A DNA stretch of 63,742 bases from WRIS01 sp964345475 (GCA_964345475.1 CAYFQW010000008.1:1-63742); one strand, 5' to 3'; counted from the first letter of the stretch, positions 1 through 8,877 are shown. Made by a program: numbers and translations. The notes: generated from the letters alone by a model not told the origin.

Positions 1-528
1 AATTTTATTGAACTTGCACGACGAGGATTTTATGACGAGGTGAAATTTCATGCTCGGGATGAAGAATCTGCACTTGTTGGTGGATGCCCTACAACAAAAT
101 CGCTCGGACCTGCGCAGGTGCACGCTGCAGTGAAAGGATTGATTTATGGCCTTCATCCAGGTAGGGGTAATGCAGGCTATACCATACGTGATGAATTCGA
201 AGGCAGAGCAAACAACAAACATCTCTTAGGCTCTCTTGTAATGGCACGTGGAACCGAGGAAAATACGGGGAGCTGCCAGTTTTATTTCTCCCTGGGAGAA
301 CAGCCAGAGCATGATACCTCGTTTACTGTTTTTGGTCAGACTATCGAAGGGCTCGAAGTACTTAAAGAGCTTCGCATAGGTGATGCTATACATTCGATTG
401 ATATTGAAGGAGCAGATGAAGAGGCCTTAACAGAGGCACTGTCCTTCGAGCTTCCTACGCTCGTTCCTGCAACAAACGCGGGATCCGAAGACCAAGACGA
501 TGTCGAAGCTAAGGTATCAGCTGAATAG
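1..528 (+). CDS. Cyclophilin-type peptidyl-prolyl isomerase, 5' truncated by window edge
   Basis: The frame is open from base 1 and reads NFIELARRGFYDEVKFH, the typical cyclophilin core, so the true start lies outside the window; 175 residues are visible. The later blocks GSLVMARG, CQFYFSLG and FTVFGQTIEGLEVL fit the beta-barrel of cyclophilins (Pro_isomerase family). Several residues needed for catalysis in human CypA look replaced: the FHR arginine is FHA, the F of GFM is S, and the H of HTVFG is F. The Q and F of the SQFF motif remain. It may therefore be a weak isomerase or a binding-only protein. The C-terminal 35 residues are acidic and beyond the fold. Confidence 0.85.
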   Translation, partial: NFIELARRGFYDEVKFHARDEESALVGGCPTTKSLGPAQVHAAVKGLIYGLHPGRGNAGYTIRDEFEGRANNKHLLGSLVMARGTEENTGSCQFYFSLGEQPEHDTSFTVFGQTIEGLEVLKELRIGDAIHSIDIEGADEEALTEALSFELPTLVPATNAGSEDQDDVEAKVSAE

Positions 529-574
529 CGCAGATAAAGCAGGCAGTATCGATACTCAGATATCAGCTGCGACG

Positions 575-611
575 TACGCGTAAAGCACTAGTTTTTAGGG
601 CTTTACGCGTA
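575..611. terminator. Perfect 12-bp hairpin downstream of the cyclophilin gene
   Basis: Arms 575-586 and 600-611 (tacgcgtaaagc and its exact complement) surround a 13-base loop. No run of T follows, so it is either a non-canonical terminator or a 3'-end protecting stem; the canonical terminator lies 30 bases further on. Confidence 0.45.
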
Positions 612-641
612 TAAGCAGGTGGTCTTGGGACTTGCTCTAAA

Positions 642-682
642 AAGCCTCCTGAGAATGTATGATTTCTCAGGAGGCTTGGTTT
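642..682. terminator. Bidirectional intrinsic terminator between convergent genes
   Basis: A perfect 14-bp stem (642-655 with 664-677, aagcctcctgagaa) has an 8-base loop. On the plus strand it is followed by ggttttct; on the minus strand the stem runs into ctttttag. It sits between the convergent cyclophilin and cytochrome genes and would serve both. Confidence 0.85.
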
Positions 683-727
683 TCTACCAAAAGCAAGTTC
701 CGTGCTACTCGTCTAAAACAGTATGAA

Positions 728-1012
728 TTAACGGCTTGCGAGGTACTCAGTGATGGCCTCTCTGTCTGAATCACTGATGGTAGTAGTCATGTCGGCCATC
801 CTATCAACTACTCCAGCCCATTCCTCTGCTCCTGAATAAGAAGCACTATCAACAATATCGAGAGAATGGCAACTCGAGCACTTCTTCTCGTACAACGACT
901 CTCCGTTTGATGCACCGCCCCCGCATCCTACAAAAGCAAGAGAGGCGAAAAGCATACAGCCAGCGAGAATCAGCACGCCTGTCTTCTTAGTAAAAAAGGT
1001 GAATCTTTTCAT
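728..1012 (-). CDS. Small monohaem cytochrome c lipoprotein
   Basis: A 94-residue protein starting at MKRFTFF with the Shine-Dalgarno gaaagga. A hydrophobic signal ends in a lipobox (FVGC, Cys30), giving a lipid-anchored extracytoplasmic protein. CSSCH at residues 45-49 is the single covalent haem site; the methionines of DRMADM about 30 residues later are candidates for the sixth ligand. This is the size and layout of a class I-like small cytochrome c. It lies 61 bases downstream of the exported rubrerythrin gene on the same strand, so the two are probably co-transcribed, and it could pass electrons to or from that protein (inference). Confidence 0.85.
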   Translation of the reverse strand: MKRFTFFTKKTGVLILAGCMLFASLAFVGCGGGASNGESLYEKKCSSCHSLDIVDSASYSGAEEWAGVVDRMADMTTTISDSDREAITEYLASR

Positions 1013-1073
1013 GGTGCGTCCTTTCTTGTTGAAGTATCTTTTGCTCTGTCTTTTAGAAAAACGATATCCCATT

Positions 1074-1829
1074 CTAATACGCGTTAAATTGGTCTTTAGG
1101 CGTAAGGCAGATAGGGCATGCGGTAAATGCCTCGCCCTTATGGATATATCCACAGATAGGACAGAGGTAGTAAACATCATCATCGGGCTCGTCAATAAAA
1201 TTATAGACATCCAGGTAGCGTTCGGCATGTACCGATTCGGCTAATTTCGCCCGTGTAAATACTTGGACGGCGTCATTGTTCCCCTCTTCTATTGCCTGCT
1301 GTATAAAGGATGGATACATGTCGGAGGTTTCATAAATTTCTCCGTTAGCAGCAAGAATGAGGTTGACATCGGTTTCATATTCGTCAATTGTTGGAGCGTC
1401 GGGCAGCTCTGTGGAAGGATCAATCTCTTTTGCCAAATTGTAGAGAAGCCCAATGTGAATCTGCTCGGCATCTGAAGTGCAGGTAAACAAGCGCTCAATC
1501 TGACTGAAGCCTTCTTTCTTGGCGACATCTGCAAAGGCAAGATATTTTGCGCTGGCGTATGTCTCTCCCCCTATAGCTGTCATAAGGTTTTCGTATACGC
1601 TTCCTACTTGTGTTTGGGAATCGGGAACAACATTAAAGTTGCTTCCAGTTTCAGCCGTGGGCATCGTTGTAGGGGAAAGCACCCTCGCAGTGAACTCTTC
1701 AGAGCCCTTCTCAGAGCCTCCCTTGTCGTTGCCGCTTCCTGAGCAAGCTGTCAATACCCCGGCAGCACCTAATCCGGCTACGCCAACAGCAGCGCCCTTA
1801 ACAAAATCTCGTCTACTGACTTTACTCAT
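1074..1829 (-). CDS. Tat-exported rubrerythrin
   Basis: A 251-residue protein. The start at MSKVSRRDF is chosen because gggaggttctt precedes it. The N-terminus is a twin-arginine signal (SRRDFVKG, hydrophobic stretch, then LTAC), so the folded metalloprotein would be exported and possibly lipid-modified. The middle is a ferritin-like diiron domain with ligand-type blocks GGETYASAKY, DAEQIH, GEIYE and AESVHAERY. The C-terminal 35 residues form a rubredoxin-like FeS4 site (CPICGY and CPIC). Rubrerythrins reduce hydrogen peroxide and are normally cytoplasmic, so export is unusual. The next gene is a lipid-anchored cytochrome c, suggesting an extracytoplasmic peroxide-scavenging pair. Confidence 0.9.
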   Translation of the reverse strand: MSKVSRRDFVKGAAVGVAGLGAAGVLTACSGSGNDKGGSEKGSEEFTARVLSPTTMPTAETGSNFNVVPDSQTQVGSVYENLMTAIGGETYASAKYLAFADVAKKEGFSQIERLFTCTSDAEQIHIGLLYNLAKEIDPSTELPDAPTIDEYETDVNLILAANGEIYETSDMYPSFIQQAIEEGNNDAVQVFTRAKLAESVHAERYLDVYNFIDEPDDDVYYLCPICGYIHKGEAFTACPICLTPKDQFNAY

Positions 1830-1979
1830 AAGAACCTCCCGTTTCTTATCTCGACACACGCATAGAAACATCGCGTTGTTTGCTTGACTCTCTTATGGTA
1901 CCAGCTATGCAAGGGAATAGATATACAAAGTGTTACGAGATTAATCCGAGCATACAAGTGAACATCTTCACTCATGTCT

Positions 1980-3650
1980 TCAAGTGTCGCCATTTGTGTC
2001 CGGATGGTCGCAGCTTTCCACAAGATCAATGAGCTCCTGTTGCTTGTGCACGCCGAGCTTTCTGTAAATATTCTCCATATGCGTACGCACGGTGCCTTTT
2101 GCAATATGTAAATCCCGAGCAATAATTGCAAGGGTTCTGCCATGGGCTAAAAGATCGAGTACCTCAGTTTCTCGTGGTGTGAGCCGATAGCGCTCCGCCG
2201 CTATCTTAGCATTTCTCTCAATCCTGCTTTTTCCTACTAGTTCAGCCGATTCTTGCTCTGCGGGCAATTCGCTTGCTGCCTTGCTGCGTTTCTCATCGGT
2301 CCCCTTATTGTGTTTAAACGCCTGAAGCAGCTGTTCAACTGTACCCTCTGGAATAACGAGAAAGCCCACTACGACAAGGCTCAAGATGCTGAGCATCGCG
2401 ATAACGTTGATATGGAGGTCGCCGCTTACCATGAAGGAATTCAGCACATCTCCTCCTAGATAGCCGAGCGCCATACCTGCAAACATGAAAGCAACTCCCA
2501 GACCGAAGACATGCAAGGGTTTTTGATTAGGCCATCGGGCTATTTGGGTAAACAAGATCCAGGTGAGAATGTCGAAAAACTCATAGCCAATATTAATAAT
2601 AAGAATGGACTGCGCAGCATGGCTATCAAAGAGAAGGGCGATTGCAACAAATCCGGCAACCATAATAGGTAAAGAAAGCCTGTAGGTGAAAAGTGGATTG
2701 AAGCGGTCTTTCAGGAAAAAGGCTAATAAGAAAAAAGCCGTGCCAACTATTATGAGCGAGAAAAGGACGCTTCCTCCGAAAAAGAGAAAGGGGTCGTTTC
2801 CTTGAAGGGGCAGCGTATCGAAAAGGCGACATAGACAAGAAAACACCATGATGGAAAACATCAACTTTCCAACATCATTAAAATACGTCCCTCGTTGCTT
2901 TTTACCAGAAGAAGTTTCTTCAAAACCCGTTTCAGGGTGCGTCTTGTCGTTGAAATAACGAAACGTCGTCTCATCAATGAGAGCTTCATTTTCTTCAAGG
3001 AGAGACCAATTGTAAGGTTCAAAGAGGGTTCGTATATGTAGGCCGCTTCTCTCAGACATAGTGAAAAGGAAAATGAGAGAAAGCAAGGGGAGCAGGATGT
3101 ATCCTATAAAGACGACTTCACCGATGGTGAGAGTCACCAGGAATGCAGTGATAATGGCAGCTGCAGGTGAGACAAGGGTGACAAAACGAGTTTCAAAAAG
3201 AGCGAACCTTTCTCCCCAGAGAACTTGGAGCATGCCAGCTCCCACTCCACCGAGAATGTATCCTGTAAGGAGGAGAAGTTCGATGTGGTAGGCAGAAGAA
3301 AAGGGGATAATGATTGCGGAAAGCAAGAGCGTGAGTACTGTCGTGCGATACAGAATACTGCGGGTTCGAACAAGGCTGCCCTTGAGGCTTTTGACGGCAA
3401 ATGCAACGAAGAGGGCTGCGAGTGCGCCAGAGACAAGATATACCCAATTGAAGGCATACACATTTTCTTGAAGAGGCGCTGCCAGGCAAAACACGATCCA
3501 GGCACGACAGCATCCGAAGCCAAGAATCGCAATCAAGTAGTCGAGTATCCTTTTATCTCTCGACGCAGCCTTATCCGCAGAAAGCTCTTTTTTGGGTGTA
3601 TGCCGCTTTTCCTGAGGGCCTTTTTGCTTTGACGATTTTTGCTCGCTCAA
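1980..3650 (-). CDS. LuxR-family regulator with twelve-helix membrane domain
   Basis: A 556-residue protein with a TTG start (TTG AGC GAG CAA), preceded by aaggag. After a polar 30-residue N-terminus there are about twelve hydrophobic segments between residues 35 and 440, laid out like an MFS transporter with a central polar loop. A basic linker leads to a LuxR helix-turn-helix at about residues 490-545 (LTPRETEVLDLLAHG, then KGTVRTHMENIYRKLG). This architecture is characteristic of Eggerthellaceae, where such regulators sit beside respiratory reductases. It is divergent from the flavoprotein operon across 406 bases and is the obvious candidate to control it, presumably by sensing a substrate at the membrane (inference). 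Confidence 0.9.
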   Translation of the reverse strand: MSEQKSSKQKGPQEKRHTPKKELSADKAASRDKRILDYLIAILGFGCCRAWIVFCLAAPLQENVYAFNWVYLVSGALAALFVAFAVKSLKGSLVRTRSILYRTTVLTLLLSAIIIPFSSAYHIELLLLTGYILGGVGAGMLQVLWGERFALFETRFVTLVSPAAAIITAFLVTLTIGEVVFIGYILLPLLSLIFLFTMSERSGLHIRTLFEPYNWSLLEENEALIDETTFRYFNDKTHPETGFEETSSGKKQRGTYFNDVGKLMFSIMVFSCLCRLFDTLPLQGNDPFLFFGGSVLFSLIIVGTAFFLLAFFLKDRFNPLFTYRLSLPIMVAGFVAIALLFDSHAAQSILIINIGYEFFDILTWILFTQIARWPNQKPLHVFGLGVAFMFAGMALGYLGGDVLNSFMVSGDLHINVIAMLSILSLVVVGFLVIPEGTVEQLLQAFKHNKGTDEKRSKAASELPAEQESAELVGKSRIERNAKIAAERYRLTPRETEVLDLLAHGRTLAIIARDLHIAKGTVRTHMENIYRKLGVHKQQELIDLVESCDHPDTNGDT

Positions 3651-4056
3651 GACTCCACTGCTCCTTTTCGTGTCGAGGTTTTCTTCTTTTTAGGACCCGT
3701 TCATTCTTATGGCGCGCAGAGGGTTTTCAGCTTACAGCATGAATTAGCAAGATCGCAAAGTATAGCCTTCACCGTATAGATTGCATCGGATCAAAGATCG
3801 TATAAGTTCTCAGATGGGGTTTATATTGCCAGTTCAGCAGGGATATTAAAAAATCAGACTCTCCATCAGATCCGCACAAGGTTATCTTTACCTACACTTA
3901 TTGGATGGCTTCAGGTTTCGGTAAGATTTTTCATCACGCTCAGAGCGAAAACTGAATACGCCGACTTGAGTAAGGAAAGTGGATATAGAGTACTGCCCGG
4001 TTCCTTACGAAAAACTAGACAGGGGCAGGAGGGTTTCTCTTGAAGGAGGAGAAAGC
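3651..4056. other. Divergent intergenic region, LuxR regulator / flavoprotein operon
   Basis: These 406 bases separate the two divergent starts and must hold both promoters. I see several AT-rich -10-like strings (tatatt near 3830, tataga near 3985) but no pairing with a convincing -35, and no strong palindrome. An in-frame upstream extension of the flavoprotein from 3979 is not favoured, because it would bury the Tat signal. Confidence 0.6.
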
Positions 4057-5727
4057 ATGGAAGAAAGTAAAACTGGCTTATCGCGTCGCTCGTTTTTAAA
4101 AAGTGCTGCAGTTGCCGGTGCTGCAACGGTAGGGGCTACGGCTTTGACAGCTTGTGCTTCTGGATCTGAGGCTAGCTCTGGTGCTACGGCTTCGGGCGAT
4201 TGGCTTCCCGAATCTTGGGACATGGAGACTGATGTATTAGTTATAGGATACGGCGGTGCTGGAATGTGGGCCTCGCTTATCGCTGCTGACGAAGGCTCGT
4301 CAGATGTTCTTGTATTAGAGAAGGCACCTATTGAGGGTGGCGGAAACAGCCGTATCAACAATGGTGAGTGGACTATTATCGATGAAGATAAGGCAGAGAC
4401 ATACAAGGATTACATCAGGACATTCACGAAGGGTAAAACCCCCGATCCAATGATCGAGGCATGGGTGGACGAATGCGTACGCAACACTGAATATGCCGAT
4501 AAGTACGACATGACATACAGCGTGTCTGAAGAGGCCATTGCCGGAGCAATCCCCGAGTATGCCTTTCTAGAAGAGCGCTTCGACCACTCCCAAAAACTCG
4601 CAAGCGTCGATGGCTTCGGTATGGTGAGCTTCCATGAACTCGATGCGGAGAGGGAGTCTCTTGGAGTAGAAGTTGTGTTCGATTGCTCCGATCAGCGGCT
4701 AATACAGAACCCGACTACGAAAGAAATCGTAGGATGCTACGTTAATGTTTCTGGTGAAGAAAAAACGGTTAAAGCAAACAAGGGCGTTGTTATGGCATGT
4801 GGCGGCTTTGAGTTTAACGAAGAGCTGAAGGACATGTACCTCAAATGCAATCCCTTTAAGTTCCAAGGTTGGCGCTACAATACTGGTGACGGTATCAAGA
4901 TGGTAGAAGATGTCGGAGCAAAACTTTGGCATATGGATATGACCATCTCCATGTATTCGATGTGGACACGTGATCCCGAGAACGATTTCTCAATCCTTTT
5001 CTTCATGCCCGACTTCTCTTATTTCACCGTTAATCGCTTGGGCAAGCGGTATGTGAACGAGAACAACATGGGCACACCCCATAACGGATGGCATACACTT
5101 CTGCACTTTGATGACTCCATCGCTGATTATGACCGCATTCCGAGCTGGACAGTCTTTGACCAAAGCTGCTTCTCTGCTGGAAAGCTTTCCACGAGCCAAG
5201 GTGATTGGTTCGAGTGCGGCAACTTTACAACCGACCTTCCAGATGAGCTTCGTTCTTGGGAGGGCTGGAGTGAGGATAATGAGGCAGAGGTAGAGAAGGG
5301 CTGGATTTTAAAGGCTGACACGATCGAAGAGCTCGGTCAGAAAATGAAGGACTTCGACCACTGGATGGATATCGATACGCTCAAAGACACCTTCGAAGAG
5401 TATCAGGGCTTCTGTGAGCAAGGCCGCGACGAGCGCTTTGATCGCCTCCCAGAGACCATGGTTCCCCTTGATGAGGGACCTTATTATGCAGTCTCGGTAT
5501 ATCCCGGTTCTTGCTCGACCCTTGGTGGTCCTATGAAAAATGAATTCGCCCAAGTACTTGATACTGCCCAAAATCCAATTCCTCGTTTGTATGCGGCAGG
5601 AAGTTTTGGCAACTTCCAAAGCCACACCTATGGAATTACGGGCGGCAACAACGCAGAAAACCAGGTATGGGGCCGTATTGCCGGGCGTCACGCTGCCGGT
5701 CTTGAGCCCTGGGATTCACAAGAATAA
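4057..5727 (+). CDS. Tat-exported FAD-dependent reductase (fumarate reductase flavoprotein family, substrate unknown)
   Basis: A 556-residue protein. The start at MEESKTGLSRRSFLK has a strong site, gaaggaggag. A Tat signal with a possible lipobox (LTAC) is followed by the FAD-binding GYGGAGMWAS and EGGGNSRINNGEW blocks and, near the end, YAAGSFGNFQSHTYG and ITGGNNAENQVWGRIAG. It belongs to the FAD_binding_2 fumarate reductase family. The residues that bind and protonate fumarate in Shewanella FccA (Arg of TTRD, His of HHTMGG, Arg of GANRLGG) appear replaced by NNMG, PGSCSTLGG and YGITGG. It is therefore probably a reductase of another acceptor, as in the Cgr2-like proteins of Eggerthella. The multihaem gene 110 bases downstream is its likely electron donor. 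Confidence 0.9.
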   Translation: MEESKTGLSRRSFLKSAAVAGAATVGATALTACASGSEASSGATASGDWLPESWDMETDVLVIGYGGAGMWASLIAADEGSSDVLVLEKAPIEGGGNSRINNGEWTIIDEDKAETYKDYIRTFTKGKTPDPMIEAWVDECVRNTEYADKYDMTYSVSEEAIAGAIPEYAFLEERFDHSQKLASVDGFGMVSFHELDAERESLGVEVVFDCSDQRLIQNPTTKEIVGCYVNVSGEEKTVKANKGVVMACGGFEFNEELKDMYLKCNPFKFQGWRYNTGDGIKMVEDVGAKLWHMDMTISMYSMWTRDPENDFSILFFMPDFSYFTVNRLGKRYVNENNMGTPHNGWHTLLHFDDSIADYDRIPSWTVFDQSCFSAGKLSTSQGDWFECGNFTTDLPDELRSWEGWSEDNEAEVEKGWILKADTIEELGQKMKDFDHWMDIDTLKDTFEEYQGFCEQGRDERFDRLPETMVPLDEGPYYAVSVYPGSCSTLGGPMKNEFAQVLDTAQNPIPRLYAAGSFGNFQSHTYGITGGNNAENQVWGRIAGRHAAGLEPWDSQE

Positions 5728-5837
5728 GAACATGCATAATCCTGTGCTGATACAGGAGTTGAGATCAGATGAACGCAGGCCCGGTGTATCTCTGCCGGGT
5801 CTGCTACATAGATGCTTCAGACGAAGAGGAGCAATGA

Positions 5838-6491
5838 ATGGTTCGAAGCAAGAAATCATATACTAAAATCATCGTTAGTTTTTTCACCCTTACGATCATA
5901 GCCCTTCTGACGATCTTTTTAGCCTTTGTGGTGGGCTGCTCTTCGGCTGATCCAAAAGCCGATGAGGCAGAGGGCGCAAAGACCGAAGAAGTAAAAAACG
6001 GTGCAGATGAGGGTATTCCCTTCGATTGGGATGCCCAAAGCGAATGCGAGACCTGCCACGTACGAGAGGCTGAGTGCCTATCAGACGCAAAGTGTCTTCA
6101 GGCAATTGCCCATAGCGATGTAGGCTGTATGGAGTGTCATACAGAGGAAGCTTTGTTAAGCGACGCGCACGAGGGGCTCCTCTTGAGCGATAAACCTGGT
6201 AAGAGCGCAAAGCTACAAACAGTGCCAGAGCAAGGTTGCATTGACTGCCATGGGACAATAGAAGAGATGGAGGCCCTGACTGCAGGAAGCACTGCTCTGA
6301 CAGACAGTAATGGAACCTCAGTAAATCCTCATGAGCAGCTGCCTGGAGAAAAACACGAGGCAAATCGACCGACTTGTGTCGACTGCCACAACAATCATTC
6401 GGAAGACTTGTCAAAAGACGCCATGAAGTTCTGTGCACAATGTCATCATAGGGGCGTTTTTACCTGCGGAAATTGTCACTCGATTGACTAG
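5838..6491 (+). CDS. Hexahaem cytochrome c lipoprotein, electron donor to the upstream reductase
   Basis: A 217-residue protein. Of the two overlapping ATGs, the second is used, after agaggagc. A hydrophobic N-terminus ends in a lipobox (VVGC, Cys34), then an acidic linker. Six CXXCH haem sites are visible at about residues 70-74, 97-101, 134-138, 180-184, 199-203 and 210-214. The spacing resembles small tetrahaem donors of flavoprotein reductases (the fused haem domain of Shewanella FccA, and Cgr1 of Eggerthella) plus two extra haems. It would carry electrons from the menaquinol pool or a membrane dehydrogenase to the exported flavoprotein encoded just before it. No quinol-oxidising membrane subunit is encoded nearby. 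Confidence 0.88.
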   Translation: MVRSKKSYTKIIVSFFTLTIIALLTIFLAFVVGCSSADPKADEAEGAKTEEVKNGADEGIPFDWDAQSECETCHVREAECLSDAKCLQAIAHSDVGCMECHTEEALLSDAHEGLLLSDKPGKSAKLQTVPEQGCIDCHGTIEEMEALTAGSTALTDSNGTSVNPHEQLPGEKHEANRPTCVDCHNNHSEDLSKDAMKFCAQCHHRGVFTCGNCHSID

Positions 6492-6532
6492 GGGTCTTTA
6501 AAAAACCAGCTCTCGTCTGTGTACTTTTAGTT

Positions 6533-6563
6533 ACGCGTGCAGCCAAACTGTGCGCGTTTTTTC
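6533..6563 (+). terminator. Intrinsic terminator after the cytochrome operon
   Basis: Arms 6533-6542 and 6548-6557 form a 10-bp stem (acgcgtgcag, with two G-U pairs) with a 5-base loop, followed by seven T. It ends the reductase operon before the SRP RNA gene. Confidence 0.85.
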
Positions 6564-6589
6564 TTCTTCGATTATACTGGGTATATCCA

Positions 6590-6706
6590 GCAGTCGAGTA
6601 TCTCGGATGGGCCGGGGCGGCGTCAAGTTCTGAACCTGGTCAGATCCGGGAGGAAGCAGCCATAAGGAACCGCTGACGAGCGCCCTTGCCTATCCGAGAT
6701 ACTTTT
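6590..6706 (+). ncRNA. ffs: Signal recognition particle RNA, small bacterial (4.5S) type
   Basis: The conserved tip (ggtcagatccgggaggaag, then cagcc) lies at 6638-6660. The ends pair: gagtatctcggat at 6596-6608 with atccgagatact at 6692-6703, giving a hairpin of about 107 bases, followed by a short T-rich tail. A -10-like tatact at 6573-6578 is suitably placed for a start just before the stem, although no good -35 is seen. The RNA binds Ffh and targets membrane proteins to the translocon. Its place directly ahead of dnaX is a common bacterial arrangement. Confidence 0.95.
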
Positions 6707-6780
6707 ACTTTATGTGGTTACTCTTGGCTCATCCAGCGCAGCGGTCCTCGGTGAAGATAAAGGTAAGAAAAGGCGATAGT

Positions 6781-8877
6781 ATGGCTGAAGCTTTATATAG
6801 GAAGTACCGCCCGCAAGTTTTTGAAGATATTGTCGGGCAGGAACATATTGAATGCACGCTGAAAAATGCTATCGATCAAAATAAAGTGAGCCACGCATAC
6901 TTATTCACCGGGCCCCGCGGCACAGGCAAGACGAGCATCGCACGCCTTTTGGCAAAAGCCCTCCTCTGCGGAAAAGGAACAAGCTCTGAGCCTGACGGCA
7001 GTTGTGACAACTGTAAAGCGATTGCAGAAGGAATTCATCCTGATGTATACGAACTTGATGCAGCGAGCCGGACGGGCGTAGATAATGTGCGCGAGGAGAT
7101 CATAGGTCGTGTGCAGTTTGCTCCTACCCTCGGCCGTTATAAGATATATATTATCGATGAAGTGCATATGCTGTCCACTGCAGCATTTAATGCGCTTTTG
7201 AAAACTCTTGAAGAGCCTCCTTCGCACGTAGTATTCGTTCTTTGTACAACCGACCCACAAAAAGTTCCTGAAACCATTCACTCACGATGCCAGCGTTTTG
7301 AGTTTTGGCGTATCTCTGTTGATGCTATCGCACAACGGCTGAAGGTAATCAGTGAGGCTGAGGGCATCGAGTATGAAAACGAGGCTCTCGAACTGATTGC
7401 CCGTAGGGCAGAGGGCGGGATGCGTAATGCACTGACCTCTCTCGAGCAGTTAATTGCTTTTGGCGAAGGAACGGTAAGCAAGGAAATTGCCGAACGCTTG
7501 CTGGGCTCGCTAAACTCAAGCGAGATGGCAGAGATTGCTACCGCTATTGGGCAGCGTGATATAGCAGCTTGTTTTTCTTGGACAGCAAACTTTGTTGAAA
7601 CAGGGTCTGATTTAGCGCAATTCACACGTGACTTAGCTGAGCACATGCGCAATATGTACGTACTTTCCCTTACGGGTGCCGAGGTGGCACTTGAAGTGGA
7701 CGAAGAGACGCGTCGTGAGCTGATGAGCGAAATGCAGTATTTTGGAGCCGACAGACTGACAAGGATGCTCGCTTTACTAGGCGACCTTTCTTTTGAGCTG
7801 AAAACATCATCGAACCAACGCCTTAGCTTTGAAATAGCCTTGACAAGAATGGTTCGGCCAGACACAGATCTCAGCCTTGAATCTCTTGCCGAACGCGTGG
7901 AGGCCTTGGAATCAGGGTATTCTGCAGTTTCTCACGTTAGCTCGGCCTTGAAAGCCCGTCCTGTGTCACAGGCACAGACTCTTGGGGCAGAGCCGAAAGC
8001 CTCCGACGGGGTAGGGACCGAATCCCATCAGGTCATTCCTTCAACCGTGTCGTCTTCTCAAGACGACACGAGTTCATTACGTCCTTCCGCAGATGTTGTG
8101 CAGGAGAGGGAAGATCAGAACGTCGCAGCAGCGAGCATGTCAGAGGTTCCGGACGATTCCGAGGAGGCACGGTTTCGCACCATGCTCGAGAATCCGGCAA
8201 GCTTGCAAAGAATATGGCAGGCAAGTCTACAGCAGATAAAAAAGGAAAAGGCTGCTTACGGCGTGCTTTTTATTAACACGAAAGCATTCTTTGATGCTCA
8301 TGGCGGCGAGCTTATAATTGAATTTCCTGCAGATAATGAATTTGCTTATTCAACTGCACAAAAGTCCGAAGCAGTGGATATGGTAGCTTCAGCTCTCGCG
8401 CACGCAGCGGGAAGACCCCTGGCGTTTCGCTATCAGAAAAAGGGACAAGAACGTACGGAAGAGGCAAGAAAGCCCTCCGAGCACTCATCGATGCCGTCGC
8501 TTCGAGCTGATGAGACGGCAAGAGTAGAAGCACCTGGAGCCGTACGTCCCGCAACAAGGCAGGCGGTTACAGCAGAAAAACGAGATACTGCATCGCAAAA
8601 GCCTGAGAAGACAGAAGCGCATTCTATTCAGCCGCCTGAGTCTGAGGAAGTTCCACTCGAGGCATACGGCAGTGACATGCTTGCTCAGGAGCAGGTTGAA
8701 AAACAAGATGTGGCTGAAAGCAATACTGGGTTAGGGCAGGCCCTGGGAGAAAACAAGCGAGGGCAAACTGCGGAAAACGACTCCCTCGAGGCCAATAATG
8801 AAGAAGCGAACATGAGGGATATGCTTCTCGAAGGCTTTGGAGAAGGAATTACGTTCGAGATTATTGAAGACGCATAA
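6781..8877 (+). CDS. dnaX: DNA polymerase III subunits gamma/tau
   Basis: A 698-residue clamp-loader ATPase. The start MAEALYRKYRPQ matches the family N-terminus; an upstream in-frame extension to 6712 would run back towards the SRP RNA. Walker A is GPRGTGKTS at residues 44-52, Walker B is IIDEVHML, and the SRC sensor motif reads HSRCQRFEF. The zinc module normally has four cysteines (C-x8-CxxC-xx-C in E. coli); here the second, in the EPCG position, is Asp (EPDGSCDNC). The C-terminal third is low-complexity and acidic, as expected for the tau part that contacts polymerase and helicase. It heads the dnaX-ybaB-recR operon. Confidence 0.97.
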   Translation: MAEALYRKYRPQVFEDIVGQEHIECTLKNAIDQNKVSHAYLFTGPRGTGKTSIARLLAKALLCGKGTSSEPDGSCDNCKAIAEGIHPDVYELDAASRTGVDNVREEIIGRVQFAPTLGRYKIYIIDEVHMLSTAAFNALLKTLEEPPSHVVFVLCTTDPQKVPETIHSRCQRFEFWRISVDAIAQRLKVISEAEGIEYENEALELIARRAEGGMRNALTSLEQLIAFGEGTVSKEIAERLLGSLNSSEMAEIATAIGQRDIAACFSWTANFVETGSDLAQFTRDLAEHMRNMYVLSLTGAEVALEVDEETRRELMSEMQYFGADRLTRMLALLGDLSFELKTSSNQRLSFEIALTRMVRPDTDLSLESLAERVEALESGYSAVSHVSSALKARPVSQAQTLGAEPKASDGVGTESHQVIPSTVSSSQDDTSSLRPSADVVQEREDQNVAAASMSEVPDDSEEARFRTMLENPASLQRIWQASLQQIKKEKAAYGVLFINTKAFFDAHGGELIIEFPADNEFAYSTAQKSEAVDMVASALAHAAGRPLAFRYQKKGQERTEEARKPSEHSSMPSLRADETARVEAPGAVRPATRQAVTAEKRDTASQKPEKTEAHSIQPPESEEVPLEAYGSDMLAQEQVEKQDVAESNTGLGQALGENKRGQTAENDSLEANNEEANMRDMLLEGFGEGITFEIIEDA

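Noticed and set aside
3979..4056. In-frame N-terminal extension of the flavoprotein
   Set aside because: It would place 26 polar residues before the Tat signal, whereas the ATG at 4057 has an excellent ribosome site.
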